DNA from: Chloroflexota bacterium | GTDB lineage: Bacteria > Chloroflexota > Limnocylindria > Limnocylindrales > CSP1-4 | Assembly (NCBI GenBank): GCA_947475545.1 | Contig: CANJLL010000008.1 | Coordinates: 1-64,000 of the forward strand | DNA: 64,000 nucleotides | Direction of reading: 5' to 3' | Shown here: piece by piece, positions 48,960 through 57,824 of the stretch | Layout: each line of letters starts with the position of its first letter | How positions within the stretch are numbered: position 1 is the stretch's first letter | Program-made: the position numbers and the translations under genes | Notes under the pieces: generated by a model | Seen by the model: the letters and a program-made list of their open reading frames with translations, nothing else | Told to the model about the DNA's origin: nothing | Databases searched by the model: none

Positions 48960-50270
48960 TCAACCGCCGCGCAATGCCCGGGCCAGCAGGCGGTGTCGAG
49001 CGGTGCGCGGGAGCGTGACGCGGGTCGCGCCGCCAACTGCCCGGTGCGCCTCCAGGGCGGCGGCAAGCGCAGGCACAAAGCCGGGTTCCGCGACGGGAGC
49101 AAAGCCGGCCTCCCACCACAGGTCGATCACGCGGAGGATCCGCGTGCCGTCCGCGGCGCGCTCCAGGCGCGGCTCGACCCGGCCCACCAGCCGGTCCCCG
49201 AAGAGGAGCGGCAGGACGTAGTAGCCCCAGCGCCGCCTGGCCGCCGGCACGTACACCTCCCAGACGTAGTCGAAGTCGAACAATGAGCGCAGCAGGTCCC
49301 GGTCCCAGGCCAGGGGGTCGAGCGGCGCCAGGAACGTCACGCCTGGCGCCTGGCCGCCCGGCGGTAGCCCCCCCACCAGCTCCGCGGCCGCCTGGTCCAG
49401 GAACGGGAGGTCCGCCGCCGGTACGAACCGGTCCCCGCGGATGCCGTCGACGGCGACCGGCACGAGGCTGCCCGCCGCGAGCAGGTCGGCCAACAGTTCG
49501 GGGCGGCTGGCCGGCGGCGGATCGAGCGGCGCCTCGCCCGGCAGGGGCTTGGCCGGCTGCGTCCCCAGCCACAGCTCGGCGCTGCCGGAGCGCCCCAGCA
49601 GGCCGTGAGCCCGGTACCGGGAGAGCAGCTTGTGCGCGCGCTGCTCGCGCTCCCCGTGCCGCTCCGCGAGGAGCGTCGGTGGGAAGAGGCGCTCCGCCAG
49701 GTCGTAGACGCGCCGGTTCCCCTCGCGTCGGGCCAGTCCCAGGATCCCCGCTTCGCCCAGGGCCTCCAGGATCGCCCTGACCTGGTTGGTGGGCCGCCAG
49801 TACCAGTCGATCGCGGGGCGCGGCTTCACGTCGGTGGACGACAGTGGGCCCTCGGCGCGGATCCGCGTCAACAGCTCGTCCACCAGCGCCGCGTGCTCCA
49901 CGAACGTCCCCGCCTCGTGGCGCCGGCGGGCGCGGTCCCACGAGACGCGGTACCAGGGCAGCTCGGCGATCGGCAGCACCGAGAGGCCCTTGTTGTAGGC
50001 CTCGAACAGGGCTCGGTCGCGGTACAGCAGGTCCTCGGTCCAGGCTCGCCGGTAGCCGTCGATTCGCGCGGCCAGGACCAGGTCGTGGTTGCGGCCCGCC
50101 ATATCGAGCGGGTCGAACTGGAGCGAGCCCAGCCGGTCCACGACGCGCAGGACGCTGGCGGGCTCCGGCGGCTGTGAGCGCGGTGGTGCCAGGAGGTGGC
50201 GCACGACCAGGTAGCGCCGGGCGTGCTCGGCGGAGATCCGGATGGGTGCGCGGGTGCCGGGTGAGGCCAC
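48960..50270 (-). CDS. Winged-helix YcaQ/AlkZ-type DNA glycosylase
   Basis: 436 residues, GTG start 10 nt after the DUF421 stop. HTH_42 family: three tandem winged-helix modules and a beta-barrel. The catalytic motif of this family (Q-aromatic-Q or Q-aromatic-D) is seen as Gln-Phe-Asp in VDRLGSLQFDPLDMAGRNHDLV, the QFD form typical of the YcaQ branch that unhooks interstrand crosslinks and removes bulky N7-alkylguanines. The C-terminal FLAPLDPLAWDRDLLRSLFDFDYVWEVYVPAARRRWGYYVLPLLFGDRLVGRVEPR is diagnostic. Role: repair of alkylated or crosslinked DNA. Confidence 0.9.
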   Translation of the reverse strand: MASPGTRAPIRISAEHARRYLVVRHLLAPPRSQPPEPASVLRVVDRLGSLQFDPLDMAGRNHDLVLAARIDGYRRAWTEDLLYRDRALFEAYNKGLSVLPIAELPWYRVSWDRARRRHEAGTFVEHAALVDELLTRIRAEGPLSSTDVKPRPAIDWYWRPTNQVRAILEALGEAGILGLARREGNRRVYDLAERLFPPTLLAERHGEREQRAHKLLSRYRAHGLLGRSGSAELWLGTQPAKPLPGEAPLDPPPASRPELLADLLAAGSLVPVAVDGIRGDRFVPAADLPFLDQAAAELVGGLPPGGQAPGVTFLAPLDPLAWDRDLLRSLFDFDYVWEVYVPAARRRWGYYVLPLLFGDRLVGRVEPRLERAADGTRILRVIDLWWEAGFAPVAEPGFVPALAAALEAHRAVGGATRVTLPRTARHRLLARALRGG

Positions 50271-50280
50271 GGGCGGCGAG

Positions 50281-50796
50281 CTAAAAGCGGCGACGGTAGC
50301 GGCGACGCCTGGTATGCAACTGGATGGGCCCGCCCTCGATCGGCACGATGCTCAGCGTCCCGTCGTGCTCCAGAACGGCCAGGCGCATCTCCTCGGGTGA
50401 TTCGAGGCCATGCTCGCGCAGCGCCGCGCCCAGGTCGTCATCATCCAGGCCCTCGCGTGCCAGCGCCTCGGGGATCCACTTCCCGTCCTTCCCGATGACG
50501 CGCGGCGGCAGCTCAAGGAGCTGGCGGATGACGCGCGACCGACGGCGCCCTTCGGCCACCACGCGGTTCAGGGTGAACAGCGTGCCCACGATGATCGCCG
50601 CGCCAGGGATGGAGGCATCGGGCCCCGTGATCGCCGGCTGCAGGGCGTTGGCGGCCAGCAGGATCAGGGCGAGGTCGAAGATCGTGACCTGGCCCAGCTC
50701 GCGCTTGCCCGACAGGCGCAGGGCGATGACGAAGATCACGTAGACGGCCACGCTCCGCGCGACCAGCTCCAGCGGCGAGACGGCGAGCGTCCACAT
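50281..50796 (-). CDS. DUF421/YetF-family membrane protein
   Basis: 171 residues from ATG 50796 (a GTG at 50841 would add 15). Three N-terminal helices (ELVARSVAVYVIFVIALRLSG; TIFDLALILLAANALQPAI; IPGAAIIVGTLFTLNRVVAE), with the typical GKRELGQ turn between, then the cytoplasmic YetF C-terminal domain: VIGKDGKWIPEALAREGLDDDDLGAALREHGLESPEEMRLAVLEHDGTLSIVP. The Arg-rich tail (HTRRRRYRRRF) may contact lipid head groups or nucleic acid. Function of the family is poorly known. In a run with NUDIX and YcaQ genes. Confidence 0.9.
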   Translation of the reverse strand: MWTLAVSPLELVARSVAVYVIFVIALRLSGKRELGQVTIFDLALILLAANALQPAITGPDASIPGAAIIVGTLFTLNRVVAEGRRRSRVIRQLLELPPRVIGKDGKWIPEALAREGLDDDDLGAALREHGLESPEEMRLAVLEHDGTLSIVPIEGGPIQLHTRRRRYRRRF

Positions 50797-50851
50797 GTCG
50801 GCGTGATGGTCGCACACGGGCCCCGCGGGCGGCAGTGCCACCCGTCCGCGA

Positions 50852-51346
50852 TCACGGTTTGGGCGCGAGGGCTGCCTCCAGCCGGTCGATCAGGGCCATC
50901 TGCGCGTCCCGGATCCGGCGGCGGGCCTCCGCCGGATCGAACCAGGCGACCCGGTCGATCTCCGGGAAGGTGCCAACGCGACCCGAGCGGGGCGGCCACT
51001 CCATCTGGAAGGTGTTCGACGAGGCGAGGGCCGGGTCGAGGTCGCCTTCGGCCGCCCAGGCGTGGACCACCTTGCCGCTCTTCTGCACCACCGCCCCGAG
51101 CGGGATCAGCGCCCCGGCCGGCACCGGATGCCCCGTCTCCTCCTCGAACTCACGGCGGGCCACGGCGAGGAGGTCGGTGGCACCCGTCTCGACGGATTCG
51201 GCGGGGTGGGGCTGGCCCTTGGGGATGCTCCACGAACCGGCGTCCGTGCCGGCAGACCACGGACCGCCGGGGTGACCCAGGAGGACCTCGAGGCTGCCGG
51301 CCCGGTGGCGGAAGAGGAGGATTCCGGCACTCACGATCTCGGGCAT
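50852..51346 (-). CDS. NUDIX hydrolase
   Basis: 164 residues. Starts SAGILLFRHRAGSLEVLLGHPGGP and has WSIPKGQ followed by REFEEETGHP, the metal-binding end of the Nudix box (GX5EX7REUXEEXGU). Between the first Glu and the REFEEETG end there are about six extra residues (SVETGATDLLAVA), so the loop is longer than consensus, although all key Glu residues are present. Related proteins hydrolyse nucleoside diphosphate derivatives or diadenosine polyphosphates (DATP/Ap4A-like). Substrate not clear. It is 55 bp from the DUF421 start. Confidence 0.88.
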   Translation of the reverse strand: MPEIVSAGILLFRHRAGSLEVLLGHPGGPWSAGTDAGSWSIPKGQPHPAESVETGATDLLAVARREFEEETGHPVPAGALIPLGAVVQKSGKVVHAWAAEGDLDPALASSNTFQMEWPPRSGRVGTFPEIDRVAWFDPAEARRRIRDAQMALIDRLEAALAPKP

Positions 51347-51400
51347 GGCCGGGATGGTACCCGCCCGGGTCGATTCGGCACCCGGGAGGCGCTGGCGGTC

Positions 51401-51456
51401 TGGCTGCTCAGGCCTGGCTGCTCAGGCCTGGCTGCTCAGGCCTGGCTGCTCAGGCC
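51401..51456. repeat. Four 14-bp tandem repeats across the MFS stop codon
   Basis: Four perfect copies of TGGCTGCTCAGGCC, followed by a partial TGGC. Each unit contains the palindrome AGGCCT at its junction. The last unit includes the end of the MFS transporter frame (stop at 51450-51452), the rest lies in the short gap before the NUDIX start. The copy unit is not a multiple of three, consistent with a non-coding location. Confidence 0.9.
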
Positions 51457-52931
51457 TGGCGCCGGTGCATGGTGGCCGCCGCGTCCGCATCGTGGATCCG
51501 GAGGGCGATCACGGCGCCGATCGCCGCGAACGCCGCGCCCACCAGGAAGGCCACCCGGAATGCGGGCAGGAGCACCGCCCCGGCGAGCGGCGTGTCACCG
51601 GCCGCGAGCGTCGGCGTGAGGCTGGTCAGGATGGTCGCCATCGCGGCCACCCCGAAGGCGGCCGCGGACCGGCGCTGCGTGTTGAAGATCGCCGATGCGT
51701 GGCCCGTGTCGGCCTTGGAGATCCGCGCGAACATCGCGGTGTTCATGGGGAGCAGCACCCCGGCCATGCCCCAGCCGCTCATGAAGACCAGCAGCCGCGT
51801 GAGCCCCGTGTCCGTGGTGTCGCTGAGCTGCGTGGCCACCAGGAGGGCAAGGCCGATCCACGCGCTGCCCGCCGCCACCAGCCGGCGCGGCCCCACGATC
51901 GGGTAGAGGCGGCCCACCACGCGGGACGCCGCCAGGACCCCGACCGCCTCCACGAACGTGGTCAGCCCGGATTCGGCTGGACCCACCTGGCGGACTTGCT
52001 GCAGGTAGAGCGGGAGCAGGAAGAGCCAGCCGAGGTAGGCGGACCAAGACCAGAACGAGGCCAGGTTCGAGATGCCGAACAGCCGCTCGCCCAGGAGTCG
52101 CAGGTTGAGCAACGGTTCCGGGGTCCGCAGCTCCACGAAGACCAGGGCGACGAGCGACGCGAGCCCGATGCCGCCGCTCGCCAGCACGGCCGGCGATCCC
52201 CAGCCATGGCGGGAGCCCTCCGTCAGCGCGTACAGCGTCAGCGAGAGCCCGGCGGCCGAGAGGATGAAGCCGGGGATGTCGAAGCGCCGGTCGCCGGGCT
52301 CCCGGTACTCGTGCAGGAACCGGATGCCAAAGAGGACGGCCACGACCCCGATGGGGGCGTTGATCCAGAAGATCCAGTGCCAGGAGAGCCGGTCCACCAG
52401 GATCCCGCCCAGGAGCGGCCCCAGAGCGGGCGCCAGCGAGGTGGGCACGATCAGGAGGCCCGCGATCTTGGCCCGGCGCTCCGGCGGGAAGGCCCGGAAG
52501 AGCATCGCCGTCCCGACCGGCGAGACCATCCCCGCGGCGCCGCCCTGCAGGGCGCGGAACAGGATCAGCTGCTCCAGGCTGCCCGAGAGCCCGCACAGCA
52601 TCGACGCCACCGTGAACAGGCCCAGCGCCAGGAGGAAGATTCGCTTGGTGCCCAACCGGTCGCCGATCCAGCCCGATGCGGGGATCCAGACGGCCATGCT
52701 CACGAGATAGCCCACCACGACCCAGCCGATCGATGCGGGCGAGACGCGGAACTCGGCGGCCATGGCCGGCAGGGCGACGTTGACGATGGTCGAATCGAGG
52801 ATCGTGACGAAGAGTGCCACCACGTACGTCGCGCCCACCACCAGCTCCTGGTTGGCATCGATTCGGGCGGCAAGGGCTGACAGCCCGCGGGGGTTGCCGG
52901 GGGCCGGGGAGGGGGAGGGCATCCCCACCAC
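51450..52931 (-). CDS. DHA2-family MFS drug/proton antiporter (EmrB/QacA-like)
   Basis: 493 residues with 14 predicted helices, the DHA2 count. Motif A-like GYLVSMAVWIPASGWIGDRLGTKRIFLLALGLFTVASMLCG, motif C-type LIVPTSLAPALGPLLGGILVDRLSWHWIFWINAPIGVVAVLFG (antiporter signature), and an acidic residue in helix 1 (VALFVTILDSTIVNVALPAMA). Probably exports toxic hydrophobic compounds in exchange for protons. GTG 52931 or ATG 52922 is the start; divergent from the suf promoter. Confidence 0.93.
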   Translation of the reverse strand: MVGMPSPSPAPGNPRGLSALAARIDANQELVVGATYVVALFVTILDSTIVNVALPAMAAEFRVSPASIGWVVVGYLVSMAVWIPASGWIGDRLGTKRIFLLALGLFTVASMLCGLSGSLEQLILFRALQGGAAGMVSPVGTAMLFRAFPPERRAKIAGLLIVPTSLAPALGPLLGGILVDRLSWHWIFWINAPIGVVAVLFGIRFLHEYREPGDRRFDIPGFILSAAGLSLTLYALTEGSRHGWGSPAVLASGGIGLASLVALVFVELRTPEPLLNLRLLGERLFGISNLASFWSWSAYLGWLFLLPLYLQQVRQVGPAESGLTTFVEAVGVLAASRVVGRLYPIVGPRRLVAAGSAWIGLALLVATQLSDTTDTGLTRLLVFMSGWGMAGVLLPMNTAMFARISKADTGHASAIFNTQRRSAAAFGVAAMATILTSLTPTLAAGDTPLAGAVLLPAFRVAFLVGAAFAAIGAVIALRIHDADAAATMHRRQA

Positions 52932-52992
52932 GATACGTGGCCGCGCCCGGCGGCGGCAAGTTGGCGTCCCGGCGGACGGGTTTTGGGCCGCG

Positions 52993-53021
52993 TTGACGCC
53001 ATTCCCGGGAATTCCGATAAT
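52993..53021 (+). promoter_or_regulatory. suf operon promoter (TTGACG-17-GATAAT)
   Basis: A near-consensus sigma-70 promoter: -35 TTGACG at 52993-52998, 17-bp spacer, -10 GATAAT at 53016-53021. Transcription would start near 53028, leaving a 5' UTR of about 147 nt before sufB. Confidence 0.75.
53001..53012. promoter_or_regulatory. Palindromic operator within the suf promoter
   Basis: Perfect 12-bp palindrome ATTCCCGGGAAT located between -35 and -10, where a bound repressor would block RNA polymerase. It overlaps a second palindrome GGAATTCC. An iron-sulfur-sensing repressor (SufR or IscR type) is the natural candidate, but none is encoded in the window. Confidence 0.55.
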
Positions 53022-53174
53022 ATGACTCGGGATTAGCCCGGCGCCCTCGCGGCGCCGGCGTCCCGACCTTCAGGCAACTCCCGCTCGCCCCCGGCGCCCG
53101 TCCCGGCGCCTGGCCGGCGAACTCCTCAGCCAGGGTCCAGGCCCCACCACCGGGTACAGATCACAGGTGATCCG

Positions 53175-54578
53175 ATGACCTCCACCAGGGAAATCGTCAG
53201 CGACCGGCGAGACGAGTACGCCTTCCACGACGACATCGTCTATCTCGCCGAGACCAAGCGCGGCCTGACGCGGGACACCGTCGAGGAGATCAGCCGGTTC
53301 AAGAACGAGCCGGACTGGATGCTCCAGTACCGCCTGCGCGCCTATGAGCACTTCCTCAAGCGGCCGATGCCCACCTGGGGCGGCCGGCTGTCGGACATCG
53401 ACCTGGACAAGATCGTCTACTACCGCAAGCCGTCCGAGCGCGAAGAGAAGTCGTGGGACGACGTCCCGGACAAGATCAAGGCGACGTTCGAGCGCCTGGG
53501 CATCCCGGAGGCGGAGCGCAAGTTCCTCGCCGGCGTGGGCGCCCAGTACGACTCCGAGGTGGTGTACCACTCGGTCCGCGAGGAGCTGACCAATATCGGC
53601 GTCGTGTTCATGGGCACGGACCAGGCGCTGATCGAGTACCCGGAGATCTTCCGCAAGTACTTCGGCACCGTGGTCCCGGCCGAGGACAACAAGTTCGCCG
53701 CGCTCAACGCCGCGGTCTGGTCCGGCGGCTCGTTCGTGTACGTGCCCAAGGGCGTGGAGGTCCCGCTCCCGCTGCAGGCCTATTTCCGGATCAACGGCGA
53801 GAACACCGGCCAGTTCGAGCGCACCCTGATCGTCGTGGAAGAGGGCGCCAAGCTTCACTACATCGAGGGCTGCACGGCGCCCATCTACGCCACGGACAGC
53901 CTCCACGCCGCCGTGGTCGAGGTCATCGCGCTGCCCGGCTCCAAGGTCCGCTACACCACCATCCAGAACTGGTCCAACGACGTCTACAACCTGGTCACCA
54001 AGCGCGCCCACGCGTACGAGAACTCCACCGTGGAGTGGATCGACGCCAACACCGGCTCGCGCCTGACCATGAAGTACCCGGCCATCTACCTGCGCGGCGA
54101 GAACGCCACCGCGGACATCATCTCCGTGGCCGTCGCCGGCCGCGGCCAGCACCAGGACACCGGCGCCAAGGCCGTCCACCTGGCGCCCAACACCCGCTCG
54201 CGCATCGTCTCCAAGTCCGTCTCCAAGGACGGCGGCCGGACCAGCTACCGCGGCCAGCTCAAGGTCAGCCCCGGCGCCACCAACGTCGTGGCCTCGGTCC
54301 GCTGCGACGCGCTGATGCTGGACGACGAGAGCCGGAGCGACACGTACCCGTATATCGACATCCAGGAAGACGACACCACCATGACCCATGAGGCCACGGT
54401 GGGCAAGATCAGCGCGGAGCAGGTGTTCTACATCATGAGCCGCGGTCTCTCGGAGAACGAGGCCACCAACCTGATCGTGCAGGGCTTCCTGGAGGTCTTC
54501 ACCAAGGAGCTCCCCATGGAGTACGCGATCGAGTTCAACCGGCTCGTGAAGCTGGAGATGGAGGGTTCGCTGGGGTGA
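53175..54578 (+). CDS. sufB: Fe-S cluster assembly scaffold protein SufB
   Basis: 467 residues, standard SufB length. Core beta-helix motifs: [19 protein letters not shown], the [24 protein letters not shown] region, [37 protein letters not shown] (conserved Cys), [29 protein letters not shown], and [19 protein letters not shown] with [25 protein letters not shown]. The C-terminal Cys in [10 protein letters not shown], required for cluster assembly, is present. AGGTGA lies just before the ATG. Its stop overlaps the GTG start of sufD (GTGA). Confidence 0.97.
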   Translation: MTSTREIVSDRRDEYAFHDDIVYLAETKRGLTRDTVEEISRFKNEPDWMLQYRLRAYEHFLKRPMPTWGGRLSDIDLDKIVYYRKPSEREEKSWDDVPDKIKATFERLGIPEAERKFLAGVGAQYDSEVVYHSVREELTNIGVVFMGTDQALIEYPEIFRKYFGTVVPAEDNKFAALNAAVWSGGSFVYVPKGVEVPLPLQAYFRINGENTGQFERTLIVVEEGAKLHYIEGCTAPIYATDSLHAAVVEVIALPGSKVRYTTIQNWSNDVYNLVTKRAHAYENSTVEWIDANTGSRLTMKYPAIYLRGENATADIISVAVAGRGQHQDTGAKAVHLAPNTRSRIVSKSVSKDGGRTSYRGQLKVSPGATNVVASVRCDALMLDDESRSDTYPYIDIQEDDTTMTHEATVGKISAEQVFYIMSRGLSENEATNLIVQGFLEVFTKELPMEYAIEFNRLVKLEMEGSLG

Positions 54579-55978
54579 GCACCGCCGCCGACGCCGCCGG
54601 GACCACCCCGTCGATTCCTCGCCCGGCCCGCCGCGGCCCCGCCGACGTCCCATTCGGCTTCCCCACGGCCGCGCTTGCCGGCGAGCTCGCCGCCCGGCGC
54701 GGTGAGCCCGACTGGCTCCGTGACGAGCGCCTCGCAGCCGCGGCGGCGTACGACGCGCTCCCATCGGAGTCCAACCTCCTGTACACGCCGTACATCGACC
54801 TGCGCGGGGCCTCCCTGGACGGCGTCCAGCCGTACATCGTGACCGCCTCCGGGCCCGTCGCGGGTGCCGAGGGCACGCTCCCCGACGGCACCGCAGGCCT
54901 GATCGAGCTCCGCGAGGACGGCATCGCAGCCCTGGTGCTGGAGCCGTCCCTGGTCGCGACGGGCGTGGTCCTTGAGACCTTCGCCGCGGCCCTGGCGCGC
55001 GACGACGCCGGCTTCCGCGAGGTGCTCCAGAGTGGCGCCACGCTCCAGCTGGACGACAAGTTCGCGCAGCTTGCCCGCGGCTTCTGGAACCAGGGCGTCC
55101 ACCTGCACGTGCCCGCGGGCGTCAAGGTGGAGCGGCCCATCCTGGTCCGCTGGGCCGTGGGTCAGCCCAACCGCGCGGTCATCGGCCGGATGCTCTTCCG
55201 CCTCGACGAGGGCGCGTCCGCGTCCGTCGTGGAGGAGCTGGTGCCGTCCGTCACGGGTGTCCAGCCGGCCCAGGCGCTGATGGCGGGCACCACCGAGGTG
55301 ATCCTGGGCACGGATGCCACGCTGGCCTTCGCCTCCATCCAGGACCTGGCACCCACGCAGATCGTCTTCCAGCACCGCCAGGCGCTGATCGGCGAGGCGG
55401 CGACGCTCCGCTGGGCGCTGGCCCAGATGGGCTCGCGGCTGGTCCGCTCGCGCGTGGATAACCGCCTGGAGGGTGACCGGAGCGAGGTCGAGCAGGTGGA
55501 GATCCTGTTCGGCACGGAAGATCAGCTCTTCGACCTGACCTCGTACACCCGCCACGTCGGGCGCGACACCACCGGGAACCTGCTCTCCAAGGGCGCGCTC
55601 CTGGACTCGGCCCGGTCGTACATGAAGGGCATGATCGTCATCGAGAAGTCGGCCGTTGGGTCGGACAGCTTCCTCGGCGAGTACGCCATGAACCTGTCCA
55701 AGAAGACGCGCGCCGTCGCGGTGCCGTCCCTGGAGATCGACCAGCCCGACTGCCGCCGCGCGGCGCATTCGTCCGCGGTTGGCCCCATCGACGAGGCGCA
55801 GCTCTTCTACCTGGAGAGCCGAGGCATCCCCCCGGACGAGGCGCGCAAGTTCATCGTCCTCGGCTACCTGGAGCCGGTCGTGGCCCGCGTCCCGCTGGTC
55901 GAGGCGCAGGACATGCTCCGCGAGCTGCTCGAGGACAAGTGGGCGGCCGGCCTGGTCGCGCCGTCCACCGCGGCCTGA
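54575..55978 (+). CDS. sufD: Fe-S cluster assembly protein SufD
   Basis: 467 residues; GTG start overlapping the sufB stop. SufB/D beta-helix family with the divergent N-terminus typical of SufD ([23 protein letters not shown]), [20 protein letters not shown], and the conserved C-terminus [46 protein letters not shown], including the His of the SufD metal site (HSSAVG). It is the partner of SufB in the SufBCD scaffold; the SufC ATPase gene is not in the window. Confidence 0.95.
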   Translation: MSTAADAAGTTPSIPRPARRGPADVPFGFPTAALAGELAARRGEPDWLRDERLAAAAAYDALPSESNLLYTPYIDLRGASLDGVQPYIVTASGPVAGAEGTLPDGTAGLIELREDGIAALVLEPSLVATGVVLETFAAALARDDAGFREVLQSGATLQLDDKFAQLARGFWNQGVHLHVPAGVKVERPILVRWAVGQPNRAVIGRMLFRLDEGASASVVEELVPSVTGVQPAQALMAGTTEVILGTDATLAFASIQDLAPTQIVFQHRQALIGEAATLRWALAQMGSRLVRSRVDNRLEGDRSEVEQVEILFGTEDQLFDLTSYTRHVGRDTTGNLLSKGALLDSARSYMKGMIVIEKSAVGSDSFLGEYAMNLSKKTRAVAVPSLEIDQPDCRRAAHSSAVGPIDEAQLFYLESRGIPPDEARKFIVLGYLEPVVARVPLVEAQDMLRELLEDKWAAGLVAPSTAA

Positions 55979-56040
55979 GACGGCCCGCCGGTTGCCGCCC
56001 CAGGACGCCAGCCCGTTGCCGCCCCAGGGAAGCCTGATCC

Positions 56041-56376
56041 ATGCGGCGGATTGATCTCCTCGCGCTGAGCGAGGTCCCCGACGGGACGCTGAAGATGGCG
56101 TGGGTGGATGGGGTCGAACCGGTCCTGGTCTCCAACGTGGGCGGCCGCATCCGAGCCGCGCAGGGGATCTGCAGCCACGAGTACTTCGAGCTGGACCGCG
56201 GCTTCCTGACGGGCGACACGGTGACGTGCGCGCTCCACCTCTCGCGCTTCGACCTGGACACGGGCGACCCGCTTGACCCGCCGGCCGACCTGCCGCTGGC
56301 CATCTACGACGTGGTGGTGGAGGACGGCCGGATCCTGATCGAGGTGCCGGAGGGGCCGCTCCCGGTCATCGAGTAG
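56041..56376 (+). CDS. Rieske-type [2Fe-2S] ferredoxin
   Basis: 111 residues with both Rieske boxes, C-x-H in GICSHEYFE and C-x2-H in VTCALHLSRFDLDTG, arranged as in ferredoxin components of non-haem iron dioxygenases. Such genes are often found in suf operons of Gram-positive-like bacteria, where they may carry electrons for cluster assembly. It starts 62 bp after sufD; that gap holds two copies of a 14-bp direct repeat (GTTGCCGCCCCAGG at 55991 and 56015) and an AGGGAAG ribosome-like site. Confidence 0.92.
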   Translation: MRRIDLLALSEVPDGTLKMAWVDGVEPVLVSNVGGRIRAAQGICSHEYFELDRGFLTGDTVTCALHLSRFDLDTGDPLDPPADLPLAIYDVVVEDGRILIEVPEGPLPVIE

Positions 56377-56533
56377 GGGAGCCGCTGGCGGCGCTGGCGG
56401 GGTGGCGCCACGTGTCGCCACGCCTCCGCCGCGGGACAGACGGGCGCGGCACCGGCGGGCACCATGCCGGGCGTTTCTTCGCCCTGGCCTGATCGCCGCG
56501 CCCCGGCCACGTGGCCGGGCCCTGATTCCGCAG

Positions 56534-56679
56534 TACGTCCACCCCATGAGCGCTATCTCACAAACTGCCCTAGTACGTCCACGGGGTGCGCAGTACGCAA
56601 GACTCGGCGAAGCCGCCGTGCTTACGTGGAGATCCCGCGCCCGCCCGGTCTCAGATAGTGCTCACTCCTTGGACGTACC
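56534..56679. repeat. MITE-like inverted repeat element
   Basis: Arms at 56534-56561 and 56651-56679 share GTACGTCCA-N5-TGAGCRCTATCT in inverted orientation (about 20 of 26 matching). A third partial copy, GTACGTCCA at 56574-56582, is in direct orientation 40 bp after the first. The element is about 146 bp with no coding capacity and AT content higher than its surroundings. It occupies most of the 416-bp gap 56377-56792, which shows nothing else. It may be a mini transposable element or a cluster of regulator sites. Confidence 0.5.
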
Positions 56680-56792
56680 GGAGGATTTCGCAGGCGCCTT
56701 CGACGGTGCGTGACGCGGCGCGCGCACGAACGCTCGCTCCAGATCGTGTGCCGGAGCGACCGCCCGCGCTCGGCGGCCCAGGCGCGGCCCAG

Positions 56793-57800
56793 CTAGCGGG
56801 GTAGCTCCGTGCCCAGCCCCAACTCGCGGGCGCGTCGGACGATCGCGTCGCCGAAGACCACGTCGGCCAGGCCCACGCCCAGGTGCGTGCCCACCACCCG
56901 GCCGTCCGGGCGCGGGGTGCTGGCCAGGATGGCCTCGCCGATGGACAGCGTGGGATCCGGGTAGTTGTCGAAGTGGCCCTCGTCGCGCTTGGCCAGGAAC
57001 TGGACCTTCTCGTCGACCAGCCAGAGCGCGGCGTCCCGCGCCACCTGCGCCGAGCAGTACGTGGCGTAGTCCACCGGCACCACCGTGACGCGCTCGGCCA
57101 GCCAGTCGTTGGTCATGACCTGCCGGACAGGGCCGAACGAGGCCACCGTCACCACCACGTCCGCGCCATCCACGGCATCGCGCGGGGAGGCGGCAACGCG
57201 GGCGCCGGCGATCCCCGGCGTGGCGGCCGCGTGATCCCGCAGCGCGCCGGCCCGGCCCGAATCCACGTCCGTGACCGCCACCTCGCAGCCGGGCAGCACG
57301 CCGGCCAGGACGGGGAGGTGGCTGGCGCCCTGCGCGCCCGCACCAATCAGCGCCACGCGCGTCGCCCGCCCCGTGACGCCCGGGCCCCAGCGCCGCAGGA
57401 TCACGCCGCTGACGGCCGCGGTCCGGTGGGCCGTGATGGGCCCGCCGTCCAGGATGGCGACGGGGAAGCCCGTGTGGGGGTCGTTGAGGATCACCGTGGC
57501 GCCGATCGCCGGCAGCCCCAGCGGGTTGTTCGTGGGGAAGACCGTGACCCACTTCACGCCCAGCAGGTCACCCCCCGGGTGGTCGCCGGCGCCGCGCAGC
57601 CAGGCCGGCATGGCGTCGGTGAAGGAACCTGAGTCACGGGCATGGACCCCGACCTTGGGCGGCAGCTGGCTGCCTCCGGGAACCGCCAGCGCGGTCTGCG
57701 TGATCTCCGCGAGCCGCAGGCGCTCCTCCAGCGGCGGGAGTGCAGCCAGGACGTCCGCGGCGTTCAGCCAGAGCAGGGGAGCGAGGTCGGCGGTGCTCAT
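56793..57800 (-). CDS. Ornithine cyclodeaminase/mu-crystallin family protein
   Basis: 335 residues. The N-terminal substrate domain includes GVKWVTVFPTNNPLGLPAIGATVILNDPHTGFPVAILDGGPITAHRTAAVSGV (with the conserved Lys and Arg-Thr-Ala-Ala), and the Rossmann domain reads RVALIGAGAQGASHLPVLAGVLPGCEVAVTDVD. The C-terminal HLGVGLADVVFGDAIVRRARELGLG completes the family signature. Members deaminate ornithine to proline or reduce imines and ketimines with NAD(P)H; which applies is not clear, and the family name can mislead. Its ATG lies 8 nt from a TACACT box in a 24-bp divergent promoter. Confidence 0.92.
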   Translation of the reverse strand: MSTADLAPLLWLNAADVLAALPPLEERLRLAEITQTALAVPGGSQLPPKVGVHARDSGSFTDAMPAWLRGAGDHPGGDLLGVKWVTVFPTNNPLGLPAIGATVILNDPHTGFPVAILDGGPITAHRTAAVSGVILRRWGPGVTGRATRVALIGAGAQGASHLPVLAGVLPGCEVAVTDVDSGRAGALRDHAAATPGIAGARVAASPRDAVDGADVVVTVASFGPVRQVMTNDWLAERVTVVPVDYATYCSAQVARDAALWLVDEKVQFLAKRDEGHFDNYPDPTLSIGEAILASTPRPDGRVVGTHLGVGLADVVFGDAIVRRARELGLGTELPR

Positions 57801-57808
57801 TTCGCGAG

Positions 57809-57818
57809 AGTGTACAGT
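57809..57818. promoter_or_regulatory. Overlapping divergent -10 elements
   Basis: AGTGTACAGT reads TACAGT on the plus strand (57813-57818; 6 nt before ATG 57825) and TACACT on the minus strand (57809-57814; 8 nt before ATG 57800). The two start codons are only 24 bp apart, so both genes must use leaderless or near-leaderless transcripts. Confidence 0.6.
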
Positions 57819-57824
57819 CCGTCC

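Noticed and set aside
51401..51456. Possible CRISPR-like array
   Set aside because: Repeats are 14 bp, directly abutting, with no spacers and no cas genes.
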